DNA of 64,000 bases from Ifrita kowaldi (GCA_013398055.1 VZRS01000313.1:525055-589054); one strand, 5' to 3'. Shown: positions 48,357 to 63,300, counted from the stretch's first letter. Notes: generated by a model from the sequence alone, not told the origin. Translations and numbers: made by a program.

Positions 48357-51300
48357 TCCGATTAACAGAATAGATTAATAAAAGTTTAAATGTTTTTGCA
48401 TCTTTTCATGATTAAATGCAAGGGTCAGTATCTTAGTGCAAGATGGAACACACCAGCAACTCCCCACCTTGTATACAGCAAAAAACAATGATCAAAATCC
48501 ACATAGGTTGCTTCTTTTCCAATTACTACACTGTGAAACAAAATCTTCCCCCCCTCCTATCCTCATTAAGGACTACAAACACCACGTGACTAAGATCAAA
48601 GAACACAGCATTCTCTAATGAAGAGAACTGATCTATTGCCACAATAAGAAAACATCAGCTTCTCAAAATGTAGCTAAAAATATGCAGAGCACTAACAAGA
48701 CCATATATTCCCACATCCATCACTTGACATCTATGACTCAACCAAGAGCTACAGATCTACAGCTGCAAATTTTAAGGTTTGTCACTGTATTCACCTCTGA
48801 GTCTCTTCAATACGTAAATAAACAGCCTAACCACATCACCAGCACGAGCTTAACAAAGAGCAAGGTAAGATTGTTGCAATGCTCATCTCAGTCACAGGCT
48901 ACAGAAGAACTTCATTACATTTAATTTAATCTAGACCTCTTATTTGCTACAAGACATTCATTTCTGGGTTGGATTTTCTGCATATCTAGTATCCATTTAG
49001 CATGTTAGGAGTTATCAAACAGCATCTCTACCTTTTCATCAGAGAGCTGACAATAACATTTAAGGGATGAGTTACAAAAGCAATTTCATTTCTTGAATGA
49101 AGCATTTTTTTATTATTAAAAAAAACCAACCCAGAAATAGATATCACAAATTCAGAAGACCATATGAGCAGGAAGTTTACAAACTACAGTATCTAAACTA
49201 ATCTTTGAAATTAGTCATTTAAAAGCAAACTGAAGGACAGCCTCAGAAGTAACTTTCTGGGTGAATAAAAGATGTGAGCAACTGAAGTTGTGGCTGCACC
49301 AGAAGGTACAAATACACCAAACAGCAAATGCAAGTGCAGTTTATACTGCCTATCAGCGGATGAAACAACTTAAGAGTAACATCTTATTTATCTCACCCAC
49401 AATCTAAAACTGCCAACTAACAACCTATATTGCCTTATTATCAAAGATTTAACCTAAAAGTCATTAAATCATAAAAAAACCCACCAGGTTCTTGTTCAAG
49501 TAAACTATGCTAAATGCAAGCAACAGCTTCTGAAATGTTCCACGCCACTGCAGAAAAAAAAATAGAAAGCTTTGGGAACAATTTTCTTCATGTGTTTTAT
49601 ACATTCTTAATTTTCTACAGCTTACACCAGTGAGAACACTGCTTCTATTGGCAGGCTGGTTTTTAGACTAACGACTTTTTTTTTTTAATTTTTAAATGTA
49701 GGGCCCATTTTAACTCAACTTTCTGCAGTGTTTCCTGTCTGAAAGTGCAAAAGAGCTTTAAGAGCCAAGCTTAGACAAGAATGCTGTATGCAGCAGTCCA
49801 AGCACATGTAGATCCAAAGCTTCAGAGTCCCTTTGTTTACTTGGCCACAGATTCCCTGAGCTGAGTCTTGACATATTTCACTTTAATTATTTATAGCATT
49901 TTCATTAATGAAACTTAGTTATGAAAATGAGGCTATGAAGAAAGCATTACTTATAAGAAGGGTATTAGCCACTCACAGGAGATCCCCCTAGTCCTGTATT
50001 AAATTAGGCCTGAGGGGAAAAAATGTCAAGAGTTAAAAAAACTACTGAAAAATTTTATTAGTCTAAAATACTTAATGGAAGTGTTATCGTCTTCACAAAA
50101 ATATTCTGAGAATTTTTTTTTCATCTTTATTACTTTATCTTGGCCAGTGCACTGCAATCTGTGACTTTAACAGTTGAAATAAAATATTCCTAGACTTGGA
50201 TTATTTGAATTCATACACATGTAGGACTAACAAAATTCAAGTCTGATATTCCACAGACAAAATTCTAGGGAGATGAAGGGTGTTCACCAAATCTGAGCTT
50301 GCTTTACACGGTGTGTGGAGGTCAGCCTCAGGCTTTGGTAACTCTACTGACACAAAAATATATAAACAACTCACTTCTCGCTCCTCCTTTCATTTGAGTG
50401 CTACTTAAAAGTAACTCTTCTAGAAGGGTCTCTGCAGAACACCAAAGCTCATTGTTCACTGGAAAGTGCAATAAAATCACAACTTTTTAAAACAGCTTCA
50501 ATTTAGAAGACTGAACTTACAAAATAAGGAAAAAAATACCCGTAAAGAATTCTAACAATAGAAATAACATTCTGTCTTAATAATTTTTATCTCAGGATTA
50601 ATTACTAAACATCAAAGGTGGCAGAATGGGTGGAAGACATCAACTGGTAAATCAAACAACACCAGTTACTCTTTCATTAGGAGTAAAATTTTGCCATAGT
50701 TATCTTTGTTTCTTTTTGGCTGACCGTGATGATAAACATAGCTGTATTTTGAAATAATTCCAAATTCTAAAGTATTCTGAAATAATTCTCTATCAGCATG
50801 CATGGAATGCAGCCACCTTCAGCTACCCTCAGGCTTCCAAAAGTGTTTCACCTCAGTAATTTCAGGTGGTGACCAGCAGCCTTTCACTGCTTGGGTCCAA
50901 GCTCACCCTGCAGTTCCCTAGCACTGGCTCACCACGCAGAATCCACAGCAGTCACACCCAGCCTGCAGACTCCTGCCAGACTGTCATAGCACAGAAATCC
51001 CCACTAGCAGAGAGGCAATCCGTAAGAAAACACAAGTGAATGTAAATTGTAAATTAATATGTAGAGTTTTAAAATATTTTGTGAGTTTTAATGGCGCTGC
51101 AGTCTATGGCAAATGCCATCCAGCTGCTTGGGAGAGGTGTGATACTCTAAGGGGCATAGGAACTAGATTCAGTTTATTTTGTTGAACTAGCAATCAGCAG
51201 TTTGTGTAAGAAGCAGCTGGCCGGTATCCATGAGGCATTTTCAGCCCCTTTAAAATGCACTTATCATCACTGTTTACATGCAAGTTTGGTATATAAAGCA

Positions 51301-54300
51301 AGATGGAAAAAAAACATGAACAAAGACCCAAAAACAGAAGGGGTGTTGTGCTGAGAAATGCCTTTGCACAGCCAAATATTTTAGTTATAAGATTTCTTCC
51401 TGCACCATTGCCTCACTAGATTCTTTGCCTCGACCCACATGGGAATAAATACTAACAGACTTTTTTTTTATTCCCCTGATGCCCCTGGAGGGAAAACAAG
51501 CCTTCCTACCCGCTTAAAGTAACTACTTGTCAGAATCTAGTCTATTTCAAACATTTAGGCATCAAAACTTCTCTGGTTTTTAAAATTAACTCGGATAGAG
51601 TTGCTTCCTTTCAGAGAAAGCACACTTGACCAAAGTGACTCACTCGCTCTCACCAGAGAGCCCCAGCATCTTTTCCATCAGCATCCGTGGCTTTCCCAGT
51701 GAGGCTGCAGTAGCCTGTCCCTGCTGGCAGCTCGGCAGGTACCCTGGTGCACAGCTGCATCATCCTCACAACTTCTGCAAGACCCTCATTTAGCCTTGAA
51801 ATGAAGCATGCACAACAGTACATGGAAAGAGCACTTTGTGTAACATCGGAGCACTCTGAAATGCATATTACTCTTCTCCTCATCCCACCTTAATACTCTG
51901 GAAGAGGACCAGGTATTGAGGACTGCCCACAGGGAAGGACAGAGCCTCCTAAGGACCTTCTGTGCCTCTTGGAAAACAATTAGTAAAATGAGAAATTGAA
52001 AATAAACAACACAGGAAAATTGGTGGGGAGGGATAAATTAAGAAAAAAAGAATTTCAAAAGATAACATGCTGGAAAAGTAATTGCAAATTCATTTCTTAC
52101 ATACAAATATGCTGTGCAGTGCAGACAGAGAAAAACATACACAATTATTCCTGTTCCAACATACAACAAGCAAACATGTATTTCTTTTAAATTTGTCTTC
52201 AATTAAACATGATTTTAAAAATCATATTGCATAGTGGCAAGAAGGGAAAACTCTTCAGTAAGTAATAAAGAAGAAAATACAATTTGGGAAGATACCTATT
52301 CAATAGCAGACCTATACAAATAGCTCAGTGTATCTTTTAAAACAAATTGCTTGCAGTCTGGGTGTATTTCAAGTCCCAGCTGAAAGATAAATGCACTGGA
52401 GAAATAATCACTCTTCTAATCTCCAAGAGGTTTGAACGTACACTGCAATCACTCCACCATGTTCCTCTGCCAAGAGCAACAATGACTTAAAAAAAAAAAG
52501 AAAACCAAGGGGAATCATGATCTTGTGGAAAAATATCTTACTGAAATTCCTTCTAGATGACAAAATGATAGGACATAGCATGTAAATATCGCAGTGAATT
52601 TGAGGAAGTTGAGTATTTCAAGAACAGCAAACTGGAGAGAGGATCTCTGCTGATTTGAGAAGGCTCAAGTTGCCTCAGAGACAAACAGGCTTTGCCATTC
52701 AGAGAAAAGAGGCCAGAAGAGAGCGAAGCACAGGAAGAGAGGAGACAAAAGACAGAGAACATTTTACAGCTGCCCCACCAGCCTTCGAGCTCACTGAACC
52801 GCAGAGACCCTTCTCCCCCTCCGTGTCTTCTCCCCAGGCTACAGACTGTCCTCCACACATGCCAGCCTTGCTCTACCTGCACGCCCTTCTCCTCACTTTG
52901 GGAGGGGACACAGCTTCTTCTGAACAGCCAGATCCCACGGGCATCATCAGTCCATCACCCTAAAGGCTCAATCCTGCCATCCTTATTCACACACCAGTCC
53001 TACCCAAATGCCTCTTACAGACAATATCACCAGACAATGGACCACAGACTACACCAGTGCACAGAAGAGCGAGCTTATCTTTAAACAGTAAGCCTGTACC
53101 TGAATTTGCAGGAAATTCTGGCATTCTGCAACCTATAACGGTAAAGGCAGCACAGTTCCGAATGAATTTTTTGAGAGTAACCCAAACCGACCCAGTAAAA
53201 CCCTGTGAAAAAATCCCAAGCCAGTTGCAGAAGACTGGCAAATTTTCCAAATGTATTCAGTTATTAGAAGTCACAATCTTGACAACAGACCTCCTGAAGT
53301 CTGTTTAAGCCTGCCAAAACTGACACAGGACTGAAAAAGAAAAATAAAAAGCTTCTGGAAAAACAAACAAGAAATTTCTAATAATCTATTTCCACTCAGG
53401 CTTTTAAAATCCTTGGGCAGCATTTTGCAATACTTTTTTTGTCTAATTATTTTCAACCAGCCTTCCCCTGCAGCTGTTGAAGCTCTTCTCATTTGCAAAG
53501 TTTGCTGTCTGAACCCTGAGACATTATTTTGAGCTCCTCCAAATACATCATGTGTTTTTGTGTCTTTCTCCCTCCATGAGCTTATGACATTTTGCAGCAG
53601 GCAAGCCAGGAAAGCAGAGTCAGGCCTTTCCCAACTGATGCCGCACCCTTAGCAGGGGAAAGAATACATGAAATAAAGGTAAAAACACTAATGCTGAAAA
53701 AAGCTGGAGGTCTGCATTTGCAACAAGGTGATCACTCTCAAAATGAAGTCAGCAAAACCTCTGTAACCCAGATTTCCTTGTGGGTCCTCAGGAATCAGTT
53801 CAGGAGCAAGGCGGGGTGGGGGGAGTTTGTTTTCTCACTGCTGCAGGGTATGTTGAGAAACACAGAGCTGTCACCCACTCAGTACATATTTTGTGTTTTG
53901 GTGTACTGTGCGTGTTTGTCTTCTGAGAGACAAAGAAATGTACTTTACTAGTTACACTGTAGTATTCTAAGCAATGAATTGAAATGTATCATTAACATCC
54001 AGGACAAGCTTTATCTTGCTACCAAAACAAAGGGACTATTCTTTGAACAAATTGAGGGGGAAAATCCCATAATGACAATGAAGAGTTCCTCTCCCTAAAA
54101 ACTGTGCTGCACAAGAGTAACAATTACGGGCTTATATTCTACAGACTGAGGTTGCGAATGGCTGCATGAAGCGATGCATTCACTACTGGGAGAGTAAGTA
54201 CCATTGATGACAAGGCCTTGGGGCTTCTGCTGTTCACAGACCAATCAATAATCCATTATGAACAAACTACATTTCCCCCTAATATGAAGAAATGAATAAA

Positions 54301-54466
54301 AGGGAATCCGTAACACTAGTACTTTCATGGAAAAAAACCCAACAATGCAGAAATCACAAAATGCCATCACAAGACTTAAAACTATTGGTGATGTCTAGCA
54401 CTGACAGAACTACCCACAATAATCCTTTATTTTACAGCAATTGCTGGAGACCATTACATTATATTT

Positions 54467-54484
54467 AAAAAAAAAAAAAAAAAA
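54467..54484. repeat. 18-base poly-A tract
   Basis: An uninterrupted run of A follows CATTATATTT. No retrocopy body is recognised upstream. Confidence 0.85.
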
Positions 54485-55268
54485 GTTTATTTTAACAGCA
54501 AGATTTTTTCAAGGCTACTTATCCTGGCTGCAGGACAAAACAAAAAGCAACATTAATCTTTCAAGGCAAGGAGGAGAATATGAACTAACTCCACCCGAAC
54601 ATCTACCAGCTTGCTTCAAACTATTTTCTAATGCAATGTAAATAAGAACTTCTAATTAGAAATAACTGTCCAAATGTGACTGGTCAACCATAACAAGACT
54701 TTATTGCAGCAGCTGCGTTACCATCCAGACATGAGGCCCTGAAACTGTTGTTCTCCCATTGTCATTGTCATATGCTACAATACAATCAAGAGAGGATCCA
54801 TTTAAATAGCACAACCATAGCAAACCTCAGCATCCTGAGTCCAGTTTCTACTCAGACCTCTCAGCACAGCAGCACCAGAAGGCAGAAGAGAAAAGCTCTC
54901 CTGAAAAATTACAGATGAAGAACCTAAATTTAAAAAAAAAAAGTTACCGATTTTTTTGATGGGTAACAGTAAATTAGACCCAAAGGAAACACTGAGACTG
55001 ATATTACTAATGCATAAGGCAGTCTATGTCCTTTTTCTGAAATGTAAAGACTAGTAGTTAAAGTTGACCTCGCAGGGTGGGGGGCTAGCAGGAATGAATG
55101 CACAATGTGATTATTGATCAGCCCTAGAAAAGCCAAGAACTGCACTAGTGCAGATGTGATTTTTCTTTTCCTAGGGTCATTAATGATATATATCGGCAAG
55201 TCAAAAGCTTTTATTTTGACATGCTGCAACAGTATCATTAATTCTGAAAATAAGCATCAACTTAGGTT

Positions 55269-55326
55269 CAAAAAAAAAAAACACCACACTTAAAAAACCC
55301 CAACAACAACAACAAAAAACCCCCCT
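55269..55326. repeat. A-rich and (CAA)n simple repeat
   Basis: A run of A, then AACCCCAACAACAACAACAA and a C-run. Low-complexity sequence without coding content. Confidence 0.8.
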
Positions 55327-56929
55327 CCATTTTACTTCAGTATAACAGTAATGTCTTCCTATTTGGCCACACCCACCAAGGGAGTTACTTTAGTGGCTGA
55401 TTATTCCCAAAGCCTAAGATTTAAAAGTTGAAGAAACATTTACAGTTCTGACAGTTTCAAACAAAAAAATAAGTCAGTTACAAGCAAAGTCACCTCAATA
55501 CTGTGTGTTACCTCCTTATTCAAATCAATGGCATTGATGCTGTCTATTCATGCATGTCTATGGAGATGCATATATATATGGGCAGCACAGTATTTTCCCA
55601 GCATCCAACAGTGCTTTTATATTTAATGATCTTGTTAGGGTTTCCACTGCAGACCAATTTACATGGAGTTGTAACATGGCCATTTTAGATCTTCAGTGTG
55701 GGGGCTGATTTCAGACTGTATGGGCGGGGTATTTTTCTGTCAATATGTTCTGTTCCGAGCTCAGTTTGTATCTTACAGTAGTAAAACAATTTAAGTATTT
55801 TTATTTGCAGTGTCATGACAAGGAAATACTTAGGCTTTTTGTATTTTTTACATTATCTGTATAGAAGAACAGAGACTGGATCACCAGCTGGCAGAAAAAG
55901 CAGGAGTGCAGTACATGGCACACACAGACACATACCCACCCCTTCTCGCTGCCTCCTTCCTCTGCCCCATCAATGCAAGCTACACACTAACCACATCCTC
56001 AGCTGCCATAACTGCACACAGTGCCATGAAATCAATTTGTATCAATTCAGAAGCTGTACCACTAACTAAAACTGGAATGTCTTTGTGCTGTGTACATCGA
56101 GACCTGAATGCAAGAAAAACATGAGCATAATTGAAGGTAAACATTTTGAATTGTTCATTTCCTACCCCAGCAAAAGTTACACAAAGCAACCTTGCCCTAA
56201 GAGCCCAAATTCTACTCTGTCACAACTAACAATTACACCAGTAAGGAACAAACTTCAGTGCTTTAGTAGATTCATGCAGTGCTGTAATAACTTGTCCATA
56301 GCAGACCTCAATGCATAAAGCTGTATGTTTAATACCAAACAAGTTTACTAGCTACAGTTATGTGTTCACCAGGTCAGTGGAAGGTAAATATTATTTCTAC
56401 GGGCCACTGCTGCAAGATAAGTTGCGTGAAGAATTAAGAAATTCAAGGTAATAAATTAATTTCGCTTATACCTAATATATACTACTGCTCAAACTGCAAC
56501 GGTAAAATCATTACTTTATAAATAGAAGCGTTGCCAAGCGTTAACCCGTTAACAGACTTAGAATTACAGCACTGTGCTTTGATTAACTACTAATATCTTA
56601 CTGTAACAAAAATTATTTCTGAAGTAACACCACTAAGCTGTTTGCTTACTTCTTCCCCTTCCACAGTATTATAAAGGAATTGTAAAGCAGTGGAACAAAA
56701 GCAAGAAGAGTGTATTGGAAAAAAAAAAACAAAAAAATCTGGGGGGAGGGAAGAAGGAGCGGGACAGAAAGGGCAGAGGGACTGTGCCCTGAAATACAAG
56801 GAGGAGTAATCCTATGCAATAAACCATAGAAGCGTTCTGTTAAACATTACCTTCTGAGATAGCACTGCTTAGCACTGAGAAGCAACACAAAACTCACAAA
56901 ACACACATTTGCAGATGTTGGGCTAGGGT

Positions 56930-56990
56930 TTTTTTTGTGTGTGTATGGAGATATGTATGTGTCTGTACGTGTGTGTATATATGAAGTATT
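56930..56990. repeat. TG/TA-rich imperfect microsatellite
   Basis: GTGTGTGTATGG, TATGTATGTGTCTGTACGTG and TGTGTATATATG follow one another, an interrupted TG/TA repeat. Confidence 0.65.
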
Positions 56991-58734
56991 TCACTGTAAG
57001 CTCCTGTAAACACAAAACAGCATGGACAAGCTCCATTTTAGGAAGCTTTCTTAAACGTTTAAGAACTTAAGCAGGTAATTCATTAAGACTTTCAGTCACA
57101 GTTTTTCCACACTCTGCAACATTTCTGAATTTCAAGCATGCAGACTATGCCCAGGCCCAAGCAAAGACACTGCATTTGAGAGATCCCACACCAGCCAAGC
57201 TGAAGCTTGCTCTACACCAGCTGAGACTCAGTACTTACTGCGCTGCTTAAATCGCACACAGCTTTGGCTCCATGACACCACCAGTTCCAAATTGGCAGAG
57301 GACAGTGCTGAAGGCCAATCTGCAGACAGCCAGTGTCTCAGAAATACCTTCATTTCACCTTCTTTAAACTAAAGCACACAGTACCCCTGAAGATCAATCC
57401 ATCCACAAGTGTAATTTGTGATGATGAGCTTATCTTACACGTAGCAATAAGACACCCGACTGCTAGCAGTTTAAAAGAAGAATCAAAAGTTCCTAAGTTC
57501 ACCAGCAGTTTTAAAGATGAGATGTCAGCTGTTGCTGCATTACTCCAACAGTTCATTTTAGAGTTTTCTGCAGTTATCATCATTAAAAGCCATTTCCATT
57601 ACATATGTGATAAACCCAACTTTGAAATATACTGAATCTTGTATTGGCCCTTCCCTGTCAGCACAGAAAAGCAAACAGGCATAGGCAGTACAATAAAAGT
57701 GGCATAACCACAAAGCATGAGTTGATTTGCACACTGAAATAACTATTTTTGTTCTCCTTTCATTCATATACTTGTTTAAACATAAAGGGAAGAAAGCAAT
57801 ATTCTTGTATGCCGAATGAATACAAAGCACAAGATGACTTTTTCTGGATTTCAAACCTTCCAGTCAGGAGAAAAGGAACTAAACCCGAAATCAAATCTTT
57901 CAGCTGTCTGTTGGCCTGGCTTATTTTGGTATGAAGTGCTGAACTATCTCTGTGGAACATCACTGTTATGTATCACCCAAAAGAGACAAACATTCCATCT
58001 GCTCCTTATAAATACAATTTCAAAGCACATTTTACCAACCCTGTCAACTTTGCTCTCATAACAGCACAATGTAAAGCATGCATCAGAATTTGGCAGGTCA
58101 GGACATTGTGGAATCACAAGATGAACCCCGATAACTCTGTTCAGAACTACTCCGCACATGTACTTCTCTTCTCCTTGCAATTTAATCAAACACTTGGAAC
58201 CTTTGGGCCAGTCCTTCACCTACAGTGTACAAAGCACTTTCCCGGAACTCCAAAGATAGACAGAAATTTACCCAAGGGCAGAAAATGATTCTGTGTTACA
58301 TCCTCTGTAAAAAAGAAGGGCCTGGATGGACATCAATCTCCAAAACCATTGCTGAGCCAATTGCTGGCCTTAGGTACAGGAAGGTAGAGTTAAGAGCAGA
58401 AAAAAGTAAAGGAACAAACCCCACCCCTACATAGATACTCTTGTAACAGCCTCAACACTCAAATGCTGAGCAACTACTTCAAAACAAACCAAAACCACTG
58501 AAATTATCACTCATAACACAGCAAGCAAGCAAGCCTGTAAGGAAGAAAGGTCTGTTGCACAGGCTGTTGCCGGTTTATTTATTTTTCAATACACTACAAC
58601 TACAACTTGCAAGACAAATCTATCAACTGGTAAGAAAAACACGAATCACATACACCAAGAACACCAATCTGTTTGCATCACAAAATATTAGCTAGACTTT
58701 ATTACTGCTTTCAAAGAAATGAGTGTATGTACCA

Positions 58735-59530
58735 CACGCACCCACCAACACCCTCTCCCCTCATCACCCTTCACAACAGAGACCTCAACATGCCACCATC
58801 GCCACACGTGTCGCTGCACCTTCCACCGCAGCCCACGTCCCTGTCCATCCCACCCGCACCCACACCACTTCTGTGGCACTGATCTCCTTACTGCTGCTCT
58901 CCGACCTGGCTCCACCTCACCTCCGTCACCACCATGCCTCCCAGCCCCAGCTGCCCAGGCACACTGCCTGCCTGTCAGATTCCTTCTGGATCACCTGAGG
59001 CCAGATGCCAGGCTCACACTCCCTTCCCAGCCACTGCCATCCCGCAGATGTAGTTTAAAGGCCACATCTTTTCCCCACTCTTCCCCATCTGTCTGCCTGC
59101 CCTCCAGCCCTTTCTCAGTTGTCCCCAACACCTCTGCTTCTTCCAGGAGCACTTTCACTTCCTTCTCTCTCCCAAACCTGTTTGGGCTCTTCATGACTAA
59201 TTCTTCCATTTGGGCTCTCCCTCATTAGTACAGGTTCAGTCCCTGCTCACTGGCTTGTTGTTTGCCCGGACATTCCAGCACACTCATGTGCCTTCTCCTT
59301 GCCCCTTCTGTCCTCTTCCCCAGAAGATGCCCACTCTTCAGGCTTTTATAGCCTCAGTTACAATAGAATAATCTCTAGCCACCAAGCCTGTAACTCGTCC
59401 CCCTCTGTCTGCTGCTCTCCCAAAAATCAAAGGATGCCAACACCCATGCCATACGCCTCGCGTGCTACATTCAAGCTCCATTCTTCTTCTTCTTCAAGGA
59501 CCTACACAGTTCCACCCCACTCTCTTTTGT
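58735..59530. repeat. Long C/T-rich, G-poor block
   Basis: About 800 bases are rich in C and T on the plus strand with many CCACC, CCCC and CTCC motifs, unlike the AT-rich flanks. It produces overlapping Pro/Ser/Thr/His-rich open frames on plus, but no known domain is present. It leads into a LINE-like 3' end at about 59770, so it may be part of an ancient LINE 3' UTR. Confidence 0.45.
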
Positions 59531-59769
59531 GTGGGCAGTGACTCACTCTCCCTAATACATCTTTTATATCAGTTTCCCACTTACAAGCTTGTGTTCTGAC
59601 ACTGCATTTAGAACTGGTTTTTCATTATATTTTCATTCATTCTTAAATGCACATTTTCCAAAAATGACTCAAAATTATTTTCCAAAATTAAATCCATCAC
59701 TCAATTTTGTATAGTTCCTTGCCCCTAATGCATAATATGTGTACTACATATTGCTATGTTCTAATTGGT

Positions 59770-59850
59770 ATGTATATTCCTCAAGGCAGGAACTTGAGAT
59801 CTTTTATATGTGCTCTTTTATGTACTTTTATACAGTGCCAAATGTTCCAA
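59770..59850 (+). mobile_element. Possible ancient LINE (L2/L3/CR1-type) 3' end
   Basis: TATATTCCTCAAGGCAGGAA, then a T-rich segment and TATACAGTGCCAAATG, match from memory the pattern shared by old L2/L3/CR1 LINE 3' ends: GTAAGCTCCTTGAGGGCAGG ... GTACAGTGCCTGGCACA. The copy is strongly diverged. Confidence 0.4.
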
Positions 59851-60346
59851 CTTCAAATAATTTCTAAGAGCAAATTATCATTATAAAGTCAAGATTCACC
59901 TTTTCAAAGAGTCAAAGTCCCTCTTTTCATCAGAGGTACAGACAGAAGTTGAGAAATAGCTTCTTTCCCATGATGAGCTCCAAAAGTAAACTAATCCCCT
60001 CTTCTGCCTACCCAGAGTTCATCTCTTAAGTTAACCAAACGGACCATCAAATAAATGGTAAAGCTAAGCTAGTAAAGAAGCTAACAAGGCATAAATCACG
60101 TCTAACCTCTTGCCTGTCTGCCTTTCCGAAACATACATTTCCAGCCAATATTATGCATTTACATTTAATAACAATCAAGAAGCACAATGACAAATAGAAT
60201 CCAAGTGCTGCGCTTCTCTGCCCATTTCTTCACAAGCAACTGGAAAAACAGTAGGCTATGCAGAACATCAAATTAAAGGGTAAGATCCTTAAAGGTGATG
60301 CTCACTTCAGTGACGTATTCTTCTTACAGGAGTTAGTCTCTTTCTA

Positions 60347-60387
60347 CAAATCATACCTACAGTCTCTGGGACTGCAGGTATGATTTG
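60347..60387. repeat. Near-perfect 18-bp inverted repeat with 5-base loop
   Basis: The left arm CAAATCATACCTACAGTC (60347-60364) pairs with GACTGCAGGTATGATTTG (60370-60387) with one mismatch at 60375, around the loop TCTGG. In RNA it would be a tight hairpin. It is shorter than a usual pre-miRNA. Confidence 0.85.
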
Positions 60388-63300
60388 AAAGCTTTTCAAA
60401 CTCACTTTCCTCCAGCATGAGCACACTGCTTTATATCACACATTTTACCATTCTGCAAATAGAAATACACTTCTTCGCCCCTCAGGGCAATGCTGAAGCG
60501 AGTAGATTTTCCACCAGAGAAGCACAACATAACTGTGACTCTTTAACTCCAAAAGCAGAATTTGAGCCACACCACTAAATCCTTAAACCTGTTACACAAC
60601 AAATAAGCATGGATTACAGCGTGGCTGGTTCATTATGGGATGTTTGTGATGCTATTCCTAACACACAAACGCCATTTGTCTTGGCCACATACATAAAGAC
60701 CGTTCTCCCATTTTAGGTTATCCATCTTTACCATCGCTTTCACTTCTCTGCATCTCAGCCATTTACTACTCATTTACTCCCCATTTAATACATTTCTACA
60801 TCGTAGACAGTGCTAAATAATCATGATGTAACAGCACAGTATTATACTTGCTCTATATATAAACGACTGCTAGACTACAGTTACCTGACACTTCTTACTA
60901 CCAAAACAAACCATTTATAACTATGTATTACCTTTAGTACTCCGTGGCTACACAACTTGCAGCACTAAACAAAGAGCATACAAATAAAAAGAACCAATCT
61001 ATGCCAGGGGGGTTTATATGCCAGTAGAAATAGCAAGCATAATTTGTAGAAAATGCCTGACTAAAAGCACATTTTTAGGCAGGTGTAATCTAATTTTGGC
61101 AGGTTTACAACAGTCAGCTACAATGTTTGCTAATACTTTAGAGGATTTGGGATTTTAGGTTTTTTTTAACAGGTTTTGATAAGCACACCTGTATTCACTT
61201 CCTTAAGTAATGGGTACATTTATCAAAGCTACTGTTTATAATCTGAAGAGATGATTTTCTCACAAGAAAACTTTTGCCATATATATAAGAAAAAAACAGC
61301 GTCAATTTGACCAGCAGTAAAAAACCACAATCTTGACAGAAAAACACACACATTATTACTACCATGTATGGGGTCAAAAGTACACCACCATCTTATCTAT
61401 AATCAAGTGTTTTGTAAACATAAGGAAACTTTTTCCTCAAACCCTTGTATCATGTTTGTATTCAAGCAGGACAACTCCTTTCAATATCACGACTCTGAAA
61501 ATACAGGTTTACAACTAGAAGTATTGCTCCTCATTCTGTCACATTTCTTTTTTGACAGGCTTTCAAGAATCTCCTGAACTTGATTAATTCAAATGTGATT
61601 CATTCAATTAACATATAAAATCAAGGTGTTAATTAAATATAATATCCAAAACCAGGTATGGAAAAAACTTGCACAGAACACACAATCAAAATTGTTATTA
61701 TAGTACTGCCAACTCAGAGCACTAAACTTCATGGGTCAAGTACTCAAATGTCATGGTACATCCATCGACTTAGGAGAGGTTTTTGACTGTAACTTGGCTG
61801 TGGATTCTCTTATTTGTCTTTTGAGCTTTTACAGTACACTCAGTCATCTCAAGCTTCTTCCAACAACCACGAAGTCAAGGAACTTTCTGTTTTCACAGGC
61901 TTACATCTTCTCTTTTGGAGCCTGGACTGCTGAAAAAGCGGCTTTGGGAAATGATCCCTACCTTCTCCACTGACAAATTTTAACTGGGAACACCATAACT
62001 GAAGCAAACAGATGTGGTATTCCTTTGCTCTGCTGTTTCACTCATAAAATACTCCTCAGAAGGTTACACCAGTTTGCCTATAAACATCTAATGCAGGGGG
62101 CCAGAACAAACCCTCCATATACACATTGGATGGATGGCGGACGGATGGTCAAATGTACAGAGCATGCATAGTCTCCACTTACTCCAAGGGATGTACAGGT
62201 AATCAAAAAATTAGGCAAAAGAAAGATCTTCTGCCAGAATGTTTCTAGTATAATCCTGAACATAAGTAGAATAGATGTTCACAACACCTTTGTAAGATAA
62301 GACAGTTCTGAAGGAGGTGACAAACCCCACTGTGTCTCACTGCGTTTTCCTCTGCAAAACTGTGTCTGTCTTGGGTACAGCTAAAGGCAGTTGCAGCATC
62401 TGCTAACACTGAAACCACTAAGAGGTTGTTTCAACCCAAATTAATAGGTATCCCATAAAGAAGAAGTCAACAGACCAACCCTCTGAGAAACAGCAATAAT
62501 GCTGGAAAATAACATCCAGAATAGCCTCTGTTTCACCACTTATTCTCTAGCACATTATCAACTTGGAACTTAGGAAGACAACATTCCTGCATATGCTTCA
62601 GATAACAAACCAAAGGTACAAAGGCTGGTCTCATGCTGTTACCTAGATGCTTCCTCATGCTGCCTTCTACATGACTGGACCAACCGAAGCTGGTCCAGCC
62701 CCTGAAGTGGAGTTTGGCCACCAATGGCCCCTGTCATTGGTCATCATGATACTCCTTGCATAAGTCAACTGCTTTTTGGGAACCCCATTATGGCAGTTGG
62801 ATACAGGTCATTTAATCAACAAGTTTCTCTCATCTCGGGCCTTGCAGAAAGACTGACAGCATGTAAAAAGTTTAGACCCGCTCAAGGCTTCGGTTACAAA
62901 CCATGGGTCAGATTCTAACCTGAGTCAGGCAGGTGTCCCTCCTGACTTACTGTGACAACTTTAGCACCCACTGCACACTTACACCCATACAAGAAGGGAC
63001 ACACCACCCCTTCAGTTTTTGTTTCAAAGTGCGAGGCTGACATTTACCTTTCTTATGCATTTAGAATTATTTCCTTTTGCACCGGAATTCTTTTTAAACC
63101 CTGCCTGAGCCTACGAGATGCACATCAGCTGGAAACCAAGGCACCCAAAATTCTAAGAAAGTTCCCATTTACCTAACACTTCACCACTATCTACCCAATT
63201 CACATAAAGCTTAGTATTTGCAAATGGACAAATTCCAGAAAGAAAAGCCCATTCAGGCCAAGAAACCAAGAAGACTCAGATATGACCTCAAGCTTAGTCA

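Noticed and set aside
52655..53084. Plus-strand ORFs of 102-130 residues
   Set aside because: Glu/Arg- then Pro/Ser-rich chance frames overlapping each other, no conserved motif and no splice evidence.
58719..59228. 169-residue plus-strand ORF
   Set aside because: Composition is entirely explained by the C/T-rich block; no domain, no splice context, and overlapping frames are open too.
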